From the NCBI GenBank assembly GCA_947474875.1, contig CANJKY010000068.1, positions 1-9,809 of the forward strand: DNA of 9,809 nucleotides, read 5' to 3'. A program made the translations under genes and the position numbers. This document shows, piece by piece, positions 1 to 6,688 of this stretch (position 1 is its first letter; every line of letters begins with the position of its first letter). The DNA comes from Gemmataceae bacterium. GTDB lineage: Bacteria; Planctomycetota; Planctomycetia; Gemmatales; Gemmataceae. The notes beneath the pieces are model-generated. The model searched no databases, was not told the origin of the DNA, and saw nothing but the letters and a program-made list of their open reading frames with translations.

Positions 1-1649
1 AAGAGGCCCGCAGCCTGGCCATGGCCCAGGGGATGAAGTTGCAAGACGCGCTCATCCGCTCGAACTACGCCAGCCCCGGCGAGGTGATGGACGCGCTGGC
101 CGAGTTCCACGGCATGCAGTACGTGGACCTGACCGGGGTGGAAATCTCGAAGGCGATGATCGAGCTCATGCCGGAGAGCGTGGCCCGCGAGCACGTCATC
201 CTGCCGTACGAGCTGGACGGGCAGGTGCTGAAGGTGGTGACCGCCGACCCCGGCAACTTCGAGACGATGCAGAAGCTGCAGTTCATCCTGAACAAGGACA
301 TCCAGCCGGTGCTGGCGGTGCAGGAGCAGATCCAAGAGGCGATCAACAAGAACTACGGGCAGTCCGAAACGGAGTCGATGGACTCGATGCTGGCCGAGTT
401 CACAGGCACGCAGATCGACAGCACGCAGATCGACAGCACGTCGAACATCGCCGACGCCGACTCGGAAGCGCCGGTGGTGAAGCTGGTGAACCTGATCATC
501 CAGGAGGCGGTCGGGCTGCGGGCGAGTGACATCCACATCGAACCGTTCGTGGACCGGGTGCGGGTGCGGTACCGGATCGACGGCATCCTGGTGGAACGCG
601 ACGCGGTGCCCCGTCGCCTGCACGCCGCCATGACGGCGCGCATCAAGGTGATGGGGAGTATCGACATTGCCGAGAAGCGGCGACCTCAAGACGGTCGGAT
701 CAAGATTCAGATTCAGGGCAAGCACTACGACATGCGGGTGAGTCTGCTACCCACCGTCCACGGGCAAAGCACCGTCATGCGGATTCTGGACCGCGGGAAC
801 ATCTCCGTCGGCATCCGCGACCTCGGGTTCTCCGAGGACGACTACCTGAAGTTCCAGAACATCATCAAACGACCGAACGGGATTTTCCTCGTCACCGGGC
901 CGACCGGCTCCGGCAAGACCACCACCCTGTACGCCGCGCTGAACGAACTGAACCGGTCGGACCGGAAGATCATCACCGCCGAGGATCCGGTCGAGTATTA
1001 CCTTCCGGGCGTGAACCAGGTGGAGGTGAAGCACCAGATCGGGCTGGACTTCGCCCGGATCATTCGAGCCATGCTGCGGCAAGCACCGAACATTATTCTC
1101 GTGGGTGAGATTCGCGACAAGGAGACGGCCGAGATCGCGGTCCAGGCCTCCTTGACCGGACACCTGGTATTCTCGACACTACACACGAACGATGCGCCCA
1201 GCGCTGTCACCCGGCTGATCGACATCGGCGTGCCGCCGTTCCTCATCGCCAGCTCGGTGATCGCCATCATGGCCCAGCGGCTGGTGCGGGTGAACTGCGT
1301 GAAGTGCCGCGAACCGTTCACCCCGGACCCGGGCCAGTTGAGGGCGTGTGGCATCACCCAGGAGCAGGCCAGCCGGGCGACGTTCATGAAGGGCCGCGGG
1401 TGTTCGCACTGCCGGCAGTCCGGGTACCGCGGGCGGCTGGGGGCCTTCGAACTGATGCGGATGACCTCGCAACTGAGGGAGCTGACGTTCGCCCAGGCCC
1501 CCGCGCAGGAACTGCGGCGGAAGGCCCGTGCCGGCGGCATGAAGACGCTGCGAGAGGACGCGGTGCTGAAGGTGCTGAAGGGTACGACCACCCCGGACGA
1601 GGTGCTGGTCAACTGCCACAGCATCGAGGAGCAGGGGGCGTCGGTCTGA
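1..1649 (+). CDS. gspE: PilB/GspE-family assembly ATPase (5' partial)
   Basis: This is a cytoplasmic hexameric ATPase that powers pilin or pseudopilin assembly through PilC/GspF. Numbering from the ATG at 21: the N-terminal MshEN/T2SSE_N-type domain is about residues 1-110, a Ser/Asp-rich linker 115-148, then the ATPase core. The Walker A motif GPTGSGKTT is at 293-301 (K299), the Asp box AEDPVE at 320-325, the Walker B-type LVGEIRD at 360-366 and the His box from G380-H381 to H388. The tetracysteine zinc site is C426/C429 and C461/C464. The frame stays open to the window edge (codons 3-20 read EARSLA). Aligned with the second ATPase here, MKLQDAL matches the middle of the N-domain, and no Shine-Dalgarno precedes ATG 21, so the true start is very probably upstream of base 1. 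PilB and GspE cannot be told apart from sequence alone; the symbol is a family label. Odd points: a duplicated TQIDS in the linker and an ATT-rich codon island at 666-1112. Confidence 0.95.
   Translation, partial: EARSLAMAQGMKLQDALIRSNYASPGEVMDALAEFHGMQYVDLTGVEISKAMIELMPESVAREHVILPYELDGQVLKVVTADPGNFETMQKLQFILNKDIQPVLAVQEQIQEAINKNYGQSETESMDSMLAEFTGTQIDSTQIDSTSNIADADSEAPVVKLVNLIIQEAVGLRASDIHIEPFVDRVRVRYRIDGILVERDAVPRRLHAAMTARIKVMGSIDIAEKRRPQDGRIKIQIQGKHYDMRVSLLPTVHGQSTVMRILDRGNISVGIRDLGFSEDDYLKFQNIIKRPNGIFLVTGPTGSGKTTTLYAALNELNRSDRKIITAEDPVEYYLPGVNQVEVKHQIGLDFARIIRAMLRQAPNIILVGEIRDKETAEIAVQASLTGHLVFSTLHTNDAPSAVTRLIDIGVPPFLIASSVIAIMAQRLVRVNCVKCREPFTPDPGQLRACGITQEQASRATFMKGRGCSHCRQSGYRGRLGAFELMRMTSQLRELTFAQAPAQELRRKARAGGMKTLREDAVLKVLKGTTTPDEVLVNCHSIEEQGASV
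408..437 (+). repeat. 15-bp tandem duplication inside gspE (TQIDS x2)
   Basis: Two exact, adjacent copies of acgcagatcgacagc lie at 408-422 and 423-437, keeping the reading frame and encoding TQIDS twice. They fall in the linker between the N-terminal domain and the ATPase core, where length changes are usually tolerated. The perfect identity suggests a recent slippage duplication. Confidence 0.85.
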
Positions 1650-1658
1650 GTGTGGCCC

Positions 1659-1673
1659 GCTCGCGGAGCGAGT
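1659..1673. repeat. Small hairpin with GGA loop
   Basis: The arms ctcgc (1660-1664) and gcgag (1668-1672) enclose a gga loop, with a possible extra G-U pair. It has the same arm-GGA-arm design as hairpins at 5141, 5208, 5242 and 5314 in this window. It begins ten bases after the gspE stop codon. There is no T run, so it is not a convincing terminator by itself. Confidence 0.5.
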
Positions 1674-1682
1674 AGAATCCGG

Positions 1683-1724
1683 CCGCCGGTACTGCTGCCC
1701 GGCGGATTTCTTACACCGTTTTTT
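1683..1724 (+). terminator. Candidate intrinsic terminator after gspE
   Basis: A 7-bp all-GC stem (ccgccgg at 1683-1689, ccggcgg at 1699-1705) with a 9-nt loop is followed directly by atttctt and, nine bases later, by a run of six T at 1719-1724. The T tract is interrupted, so termination may be partial. It would separate gspE from pilT transcription. Confidence 0.4.
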
Positions 1725-1758
1725 GGTAACTTCGTCGGGACGGTAACAATGAGGCAGC

Positions 1759-1776
1759 CGGGGGCATTCGCCCCCG
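1759..1776. repeat. GC hairpin in the pilT leader, attc loop
   Basis: The arms cgggggc (1759-1765) and gcccccg (1770-1776) form a 7-bp perfect stem with a 4-nt loop. On the reverse strand the loop reads GAAT between GGGC and GCCC. This is the same layout as the hairpins at 5166, 5282 and 9788, so it is likely a member of one dispersed family. The rest of the 1650-1851 gap shows no gene. Confidence 0.55.
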
Positions 1777-1851
1777 TGTGGCGCGCATTCACCCTCGCCG
1801 CACCGTCTCGCTGTTCGATCCCGGTGCCGTCGCCCACCCCGAGGGCTTGCC

Positions 1852-3024
1852 GTGTCGCTGATTCAGCAGAACGTGGCCATGGAGAAGTTGCTGTCCACCG
1901 TCATCCAGACGAAGGCCAGCGACGTGCACATCAGCGTCGGCCAGCCGCCCGTGCTGCGGGTGGGCGGGCGGATGCGGAAACTGGACGCCAAGGTTCTGAC
2001 GCCGGACGACACCACGGCGCTCATGAAATCCATCACCCCGGACCGCTGCCAGCAGGAGTTGCAGCAGGTGGGGGGGGCGGACTTCGCCATCGAATACGTG
2101 GACGGATACCGGTTCCGCTGTGCCATCTTCAAGCAGCGGGGCACCATCGGCATGGTGCTGCGGCGGATCCCGTTCCAGTTCCTCACGTTCGAGCAACTGC
2201 GGATGCCCGAGGCGGTGCGGTCGCTCATCGTCCGCCCGCGGGGGCTGCTGCTCGTCACCGGGCCGACCGGGTCGGGTAAGACCACCAGCCTGGCGTCGAT
2301 GATCAACTTCATCAACGACAACTACGACAAGCACATCATCACCCTGGAAGACCCGATCGAGTACTACCACAAGCACAAGAAGTGTACGGTCAACCAGCGG
2401 GAGGTGGGCGTCGACGTGCCGGAGTTCAAGGAGGGCATCCGGCGGGCGCTGCGGATGGACCCGGACGTCATCCTGGTGGGCGAGATGCGGGACCTGGAGA
2501 CCATCCACGCGGCCATCGAGGCGGCCGAAACCGGGCACATCGTGTTCGGCACCCTGCACACGTCCGGGGCGGCGTCCACCATCAACCGGATCATCGACGT
2601 GTTCCCGAAGGACCAGCAGGACCAGGTGCGGACGCAACTGAGCACGGCCCTCATGGGGGTGCTGTCGCAGTCGCTGCTGCCCCGCATCCCGGAGAGCGTG
2701 ATCGCCGCCTACGAGATGATGGTGGTGACGCCGGCCATCGCCAACCTGATCCGCGAGAACAAGGTGTACCGCATCGACTCGGCCATCCAGACCGGGCGGA
2801 AGGAGGGCATGTTCCTACTGGACGAGAGCCTGTTCCGCCTGTGGAAGGACGGGCTGTGCGCGAAGGAGGAGGTGCTGCTGAAGGCGGCCAAGCCGAACGA
2901 ACTGGCGGCCAAGATCGCCGCCGCTGAGCGGGGGGACGACGACGAGGAGGAGGACGACGACGACGACGAGGACGAGGATGACGACGACGAGGACGAAGAC
3001 GACCGCCGGCGCCGCCGCCGCTAA
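1852..3024 (+). CDS. pilT: Type IV pilus retraction ATPase PilT with charged C-terminal tail
   Basis: PilT is a hexameric ATPase that drives pilus retraction from the cytoplasmic face of the inner membrane. The N-terminal PAS-like domain opens with the typical ASDVHIS motif. The core has Walker A GPTGSGKTT at 137-145 (K143), the Asp box LEDPIE at 165-170, the Walker B-type LVGEMRD at 208-214 and the His box GHIVFGTLHT at 228-237. GEMRD, FGTLHT and RIIDVFP are PilT rather than PilB/GspE signatures, and there is no tetracysteine zinc site. The AIRNLIRE-type retraction motif reads AIANLIRE at 295-302. About 360 residues match the family length. The last 29 are an extension of 23 consecutive Asp/Glu (362-384) and six Arg (385-390). 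The GTG start follows gaggg (1841-1845) with 6-nt spacing; ATG 1879 is a weaker alternative. Confidence 0.95.
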   Translation: MSLIQQNVAMEKLLSTVIQTKASDVHISVGQPPVLRVGGRMRKLDAKVLTPDDTTALMKSITPDRCQQELQQVGGADFAIEYVDGYRFRCAIFKQRGTIGMVLRRIPFQFLTFEQLRMPEAVRSLIVRPRGLLLVTGPTGSGKTTSLASMINFINDNYDKHIITLEDPIEYYHKHKKCTVNQREVGVDVPEFKEGIRRALRMDPDVILVGEMRDLETIHAAIEAAETGHIVFGTLHTSGAASTINRIIDVFPKDQQDQVRTQLSTALMGVLSQSLLPRIPESVIAAYEMMVVTPAIANLIRENKVYRIDSAIQTGRKEGMFLLDESLFRLWKDGLCAKEEVLLKAAKPNELAAKIAAAERGDDDEEEDDDDDEDEDDDDEDEDDRRRRRR

Positions 3025-3034
3025 AACCCGACCC

Positions 3035-3060
3035 CCCGCCGACGGCCGTCGGCGGGCTTT
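3035..3060 (+). terminator. Intrinsic terminator after pilT
   Basis: A perfect 9-bp stem (cccgccgac at 3035-3043, gtcggcggg at 3048-3056) with a ggcc loop starts 10 bp after the pilT stop and is followed by cttt. The T run is short, but the stem is strong and well placed. It shares the core GACGGCCGTC with the palindrome after gspF. The rest of the gap to 3130 holds C-rich sequence with no promoter I can support. Confidence 0.65.
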
Positions 3061-3130
3061 GACGGAACTGCTCCCCCCGGGTTGAGCGGTTCCCCCCCCA
3101 TACTCCCGAACACTCAGGCCGACCCCGACC

Positions 3131-5119
3131 ATGCCTCCGACCCCCCCGACGCCGAACGACCCGAAGAAGCCGACCACCCCGCCCGCGGCGGGCGTGAAGC
3201 CGCCTAACGGCGTGGGCGGCACGCCGCAACAGAAGCCGGCGGCCCCGGCCGGCGGCGGGCCCAAGCCGCAACAGAAACCCGCCACCCCCGGCGGAGCCAA
3301 ACCGCCGGCCGCCGGTGGGCCGAAGCCGCCGCCGAAGCCGGCGTCGCCCCCGCCGGCTGCGAAAGCTCCGCCGCCGAAGCCGAAGTACACCCACGTCGAC
3401 ACCAACTCGCGGCAACTCGGGCAGAAGCTGGTGGACCTCGGCCACCTGGACGACACCCAGCTGGAGAGCATCTACGAGGAGATGCGGACGAGCGACCTGA
3501 AGCTCGGCGAGATCGCCGCCAACCGCGGGCTGGTGAAGGAGGACCAGCTGCTGCAGGCGACGGCCGAAGTGTTCGGCATGCGGGTGTCCACCCTGGAGGA
3601 CGTGAAGCCGACGCCGGAGGCGATCAAGATCGTCCCGCAGAACATGGCCGAGCTGTACAAGATGGTGCCGCTGTCGTTCGAGCAGGACACGCTGACGGTG
3701 GCCATGTCCGACCCGAACAACCTGCAGGCGGTGGACGACATCAAGAACTTCCTCAGCATCCGAACCGTGCAGGCGGTGCTCGCCCCGCCGGCGGCGGTCG
3801 AGATGGTGATGAAGAAGGCGTACGGCGGGCCGGGCGCGGAGGAGTCGCTCGGGTCGCTCATCCAGCAGCTGGAGAAGGACGAGAGCATCGGCAAGGGGGT
3901 GGGCAAGCGGGAGACGAGCATCGACCTGGACGACCTGCAGGAGATGGCCAACTCCGCCCCGGTGCGGAAGCTGATCAACATGGTCATGCTCATGGCCATC
4001 CGCGACCGCGCGAGCGACATCCACTTCGAGCCGTTCGAAGACGAGTACAAGATGCGGTACAAGTGCGACGGGGTGCTGCTGGAGATGGTGCCCCCGCCGC
4101 GGCACCTGGCCGCCGCCATCGCCAGCCGCATCAAGGTGATGTCCAACCTGGACATCGCCGAGCGGCGGCTGCCGCAGGACGGGCGGATCGAGCTCACCAT
4201 CGGCGGCAACCGGGTGGACATGCGGGTGAGCGTGCTGCCCACCATGTTCGGCGAGAGCGTGGTCATCCGGGTGCTGGACAAGGGGAACGTCGGCCTGGAC
4301 CTGGACAAGATCGGCATGCCGCAGGACATCCTGAGCGGGTTCCGCCAGGTGATCAAGAAGCCGAACGGCATCGTGCTGGTGACCGGCCCGACCGGGTCGG
4401 GCAAGACCACCACCCTGTACTCGGCGCTCACCGAACTGAACGACATCGACAGCAAGCTGATCACCACCGAGGACCCGGTGGAGTACGAGATCGACGGCAT
4501 CATCCAGTGCCCGATCAACCACGAGATCGACCTGACGTTCGCGTCCGCCCTGCGGGCCATCCTGCGGCAGGACCCGGACATCGTGCTGATCGGCGAGATC
4601 CGCGACCTGGAGACCGCCCAGATCGCCGTGCAGGCGTCGCTCACCGGCCACCTGGTGTTCAGCACCCTGCACACCAACGACGCGCCGAGCAGCATCACCC
4701 GCCTGCGGGACATGGGCGTCGAGCCGTTCCTCATCACCGCCTGCCTGGAGGCCATTCAGGCCCAGCGGCTGGTGCGGAAGGTGTGCCAGTTCTGCCGCAC
4801 CTGGTACGAGCCGACCCGCGACCAGCTGATGGAGCTGAACCTGCCGCCGGAACAGGCGAAGGGGAGGAAGTTCGCGTTCGGCGAGGGGTGCGACAAGTGC
4901 AACAACCTGGGGTTCAAGAGCCGCACCGGGCTGTACGAGCTGATGCTCATCAACGACGACCTGCGGGACATGATCGGCCGCGGCGCCAGCACCGACCAGT
5001 TGCGGGAGTACAACAAGTCCCGCGGCATGGTGACGCTGCGGGAGGACGGCCTGCGGAAGCTGTTCGACGGCCTGACCACCCTGGAAGAGGTGGTGCGGGA
5101 GACCGTGCTGGATGATTAA
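3131..5119 (+). CDS. gspE: Second PilB/GspE-family assembly ATPase with proline-rich N-terminus
   Basis: This is a paralogue of the first ATPase and should likewise power pilin or pseudopilin assembly with the GspF encoded next. Residues 1-85 are a Pro/Ala/Lys/Gly-rich low-complexity head with PQQKP twice. Residues 95-149 hold two MshEN-type motifs, QLGQKLVDLGHL and KLGEIAANRGLV. The core has Walker A GPTGSGKTT at 419-427 (K425), the Asp box TEDPVE at 446-451, the Walker B-type LIGEIRD at 486-492, the His box from G506-H507 to H514, and the zinc cysteines C552/C555 and C587/C590. Every catalytic motif is intact. At 662 residues it is about 85-100 longer than usual, owing to the head. The ATG at 3131 has no clear Shine-Dalgarno, but no in-frame ATG follows before the MshEN motifs, so I keep it. 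Whether it serves a pilus or a T2SS is not decidable here. Confidence 0.95.
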   Translation: MPPTPPTPNDPKKPTTPPAAGVKPPNGVGGTPQQKPAAPAGGGPKPQQKPATPGGAKPPAAGGPKPPPKPASPPPAAKAPPPKPKYTHVDTNSRQLGQKLVDLGHLDDTQLESIYEEMRTSDLKLGEIAANRGLVKEDQLLQATAEVFGMRVSTLEDVKPTPEAIKIVPQNMAELYKMVPLSFEQDTLTVAMSDPNNLQAVDDIKNFLSIRTVQAVLAPPAAVEMVMKKAYGGPGAEESLGSLIQQLEKDESIGKGVGKRETSIDLDDLQEMANSAPVRKLINMVMLMAIRDRASDIHFEPFEDEYKMRYKCDGVLLEMVPPPRHLAAAIASRIKVMSNLDIAERRLPQDGRIELTIGGNRVDMRVSVLPTMFGESVVIRVLDKGNVGLDLDKIGMPQDILSGFRQVIKKPNGIVLVTGPTGSGKTTTLYSALTELNDIDSKLITTEDPVEYEIDGIIQCPINHEIDLTFASALRAILRQDPDIVLIGEIRDLETAQIAVQASLTGHLVFSTLHTNDAPSSITRLRDMGVEPFLITACLEAIQAQRLVRKVCQFCRTWYEPTRDQLMELNLPPEQAKGRKFAFGEGCDKCNNLGFKSRTGLYELMLINDDLRDMIGRGASTDQLREYNKSRGMVTLREDGLRKLFDGLTTLEEVVRETVLDD

Positions 5120-5129
5120 TCCGAGTGCG

Positions 5130-5339
5130 GGTCGGTCTTCGCCCCGGAGGGGCCGTCGGATGTCGCCCAGGGCGGAAGCCCTGGGTTGAGGGCGGACCGA
5201 GAACTTACGCCCGCCCCGGAGGGGCGGGCGGGAACACACGACCGCCGGCCCCTCCGGGGCGGGCGGCCTGGATGGCTGGTTCCCAGGGCTGACGCCCTGG
5301 GCTACGGACGGCGGCCGCTCCGCGGCGAAGACCCCGACC
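5130..5339. repeat. Two-copy inverted hairpin module filling the pilB-gspF gap
   Basis: The gap between the second ATPase gene and gspF contains two inverted copies of one module. Each is a GGA-loop hairpin, a CCCAGGGC hairpin, then a second GGA-loop hairpin. Left copy stems: 5141-5153, 5166-5185 and 5208-5230 (a perfect 10-bp stem). Right copy, inverted: 5242-5266, 5282-5301 and 5314-5326. The outer 49 bases of each copy (5137-5185 against the complement of 5282-5330) align without gaps at 40 of 49 positions. The match extends outward through ggtcgg/ccgacc with a 2-nt indel. I see no gene in the 250-bp gap. The element could act as a terminator, an mRNA-stabilising structure or a non-autonomous mobile repeat. 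Confidence 0.8.
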
Positions 5340-5369
5340 ACGATTCGCGCGTTCCGCACTGGAGCAGAG

Positions 5370-6608
5370 ATGCCTACTTACAAGTTCGAGGGGATGGACA
5401 CGGCCGGCACCGAGGTGAAGGACTCGGTCGAGGCGTCCAACGAGGAGGAGGCGCAGCAGAAGGTGAAGGCGATGGGGTACTTCGTCACCAAACTGACGGC
5501 GGTCTCCGGCAAGACGGCCACCAAGAAGAAGAAGAAGACCGGGAAGTCGCGGAAGACGTTCACCATCGGCGGTGTATCCCAGAAGATGCTGACGATCTTC
5601 ACCCGTCAGCTGAGCACCCTCCAGGACGCCGGCCTGCCGGTGTTGCGGTCCCTCCGCATCCTGGAGAAGCAGATGAAGCCGTCGGTGCTCAAGAACGGGC
5701 TGATCGACGTGGTGGAGGACGTGGAATCCGGCATGACCCTGTCGGAGGCGATGGGCAAGCACCCGAAGGTGTTCGACCGGCTGTACGTGAACATGGTGCG
5801 GGCGGGCGAGGCCGGCGGCGCCCTGGAAGTGATCCTGAAACGCCTGGCCGAGTTCAAGGAGAAGAGTCAGAGCCTGAAGAAGAAGATCATCGGGGCGATG
5901 GTGTACCCGGCGGTGGTGATCATCGTGGCGGTCGGCATCCTGATCTTCATCATGGTGGCCATCATCCCGAAGTTCAAGAAGATCTTCGACGAGTTCAACC
6001 TGCAGCTGCCGTGGATGACCAAGACGCTGATCGACATCTCCACCTGGATGGCCAAGTACTGGTACTGGATCCCGCTCTTCCCGATCGGGATCTACCTGCT
6101 CTTGAAGCTCATCCGCCTGACCAAGACCGGGCGGTACATCACCGACCGCATGCTGCTGTGGATCCCGGTGGTGGGCACGCTGGTGGAGAAGACGATCGTC
6201 GCCCGCACCACCCGCACGCTCGGCACCCTGGTGTCCTCCGGGGTGCCCATCCTGGAGGCCCTGAGTATCGTCCGGGACACGGCCAACAACGCGGTGTTCG
6301 AGAAGATGTTCCAGCGGGTGCTGGAGAGCATCCGCGAGGGGGACACGATCGCCGACCCGCTGCGGCAGTCCCGGCTGGTGGACGACATGGTGGTGAACAT
6401 GGTGGAGGTGGGCGAGGAGACCGGCGACCTGGACACCATGCTGTACAAGGTGGCCGACTTCTACGACGAGGAGGTGGACAACACGGTCAAGGCCCTCATC
6501 TCGCTGCTCGAACCGATCATGATCGTGTTCCTCGGCGGGGCCATCGGGGCGATCGTGATCTCCCTCTTCCTGCCGCTCATCAAGCTGCTCGAAGGGTTGA
6601 GCAAGTGA
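5370..6608 (+). CDS. gspF: PilC/GspF inner-membrane platform protein
   Basis: This is a polytopic inner-membrane protein that couples the assembly and retraction ATPases to the growing pilus or pseudopilus. The start MPTYKFEGMDTAGT matches the usual family opening. Two T2SSF domains are visible: about 70-195, with FTRQLSTLQDAGLPVLRSL and MVRAGEAGGALE, and about 270-400, with the repeat-equivalent RTLGTLVSSGVPILEAL and MVEVGEETGDLD. Membrane segments lie near 176-200, 230-250 and 378-403. At 412 residues it has normal length. A lysine-rich linker (five Lys in a row near residues 52-56) joins the N-terminal strand region to the first domain. The ATG is preceded by ggag (5361-5364) at 5-nt spacing. 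The gene sits just after its partner ATPase, behind the inverted hairpin module, and is followed by a palindromic terminator. Confidence 0.96.
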   Translation: MPTYKFEGMDTAGTEVKDSVEASNEEEAQQKVKAMGYFVTKLTAVSGKTATKKKKKTGKSRKTFTIGGVSQKMLTIFTRQLSTLQDAGLPVLRSLRILEKQMKPSVLKNGLIDVVEDVESGMTLSEAMGKHPKVFDRLYVNMVRAGEAGGALEVILKRLAEFKEKSQSLKKKIIGAMVYPAVVIIVAVGILIFIMVAIIPKFKKIFDEFNLQLPWMTKTLIDISTWMAKYWYWIPLFPIGIYLLLKLIRLTKTGRYITDRMLLWIPVVGTLVEKTIVARTTRTLGTLVSSGVPILEALSIVRDTANNAVFEKMFQRVLESIREGDTIADPLRQSRLVDDMVVNMVEVGEETGDLDTMLYKVADFYDEEVDNTVKALISLLEPIMIVFLGGAIGAIVISLFLPLIKLLEGLSK

Positions 6609-6617
6609 TGTGACCGA

Positions 6618-6645
6618 AAGCCCACGGACGGCCGTCCGTGGGCTT
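6618..6645 (+). terminator. Perfect 28-bp palindrome after gspF
   Basis: The arms aagcccacggac (6618-6629) and gtccgtgggctt (6634-6645) flank a ggcc centre, giving a 12-bp stem that starts 10 bp past the gspF stop. The trailing T tract is only two bases, so this may be a weak or bidirectional terminator or an mRNA 3'-end protector. The GACGGCCGTC core and the gggctt exit match the hairpin after pilT. Confidence 0.6.
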
Positions 6646-6676
6646 GCTGAACGAAACACCCGCACTCCGCACCGCC

Positions 6677-6681
6677 AGGAG
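6677..6681 (+). promoter_or_regulatory. Ribosome binding site deciding the ATG 6689 start
   Basis: An AGGAG box lies 7 nt before the ATG at 6689. The in-frame GTG at 6638 lies inside the terminator palindrome and would place extra residues before an already complete prepilin leader, so 6689 is preferred. Confidence 0.8.
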
Positions 6682-6688
6682 CCGTCCC

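Noticed and set aside
1650..1860. Sigma-54 (-24/-12) promoter ahead of pilT
   Set aside because: TGGC occurrences here are not followed by TTGC at the required spacing.
1650..2279. + strand open frame bridging the gspE-pilT gap
   Set aside because: Most of it overlaps pilT in another frame with a low-complexity translation, and the gap part has no ribosome binding site.
3082..3103. TTGAGC / CATACT promoter before the second ATPase gene
   Set aside because: The spacing is only about 10 nt and the intervening tract is poly-C, so it does not fit a sigma-70 promoter.
5130..5339. CRISPR array suggested by repeated palindromes
   Set aside because: The repeats are inverted hairpin modules of differing length without regular spacers, and no cas genes are nearby.
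2651..5359. Very long open frame on the - strand (about 900 codons) opposite the second ATPase gene
   Set aside because: It lies antisense to a gene with every catalytic motif intact. Its translation is a His/Val/Leu/Arg-rich string with no recognisable domain. This is typical of mirror frames in high-G+C DNA.
5186..6613. + strand open frame running from the intergenic hairpins through gspF in another frame
   Set aside because: It starts in the inverted repeat and overlaps the whole of gspF. The translation is Gly/Arg/His/Pro-rich with no domain, so it is a shadow frame.
6638..6688. GTG 6638 as the start of pseudopilin 1
   Set aside because: It lies within the terminator palindrome and has no Shine-Dalgarno. 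ATG 6689 has AGGAG at 7-nt spacing and gives a standard 13-residue leader.
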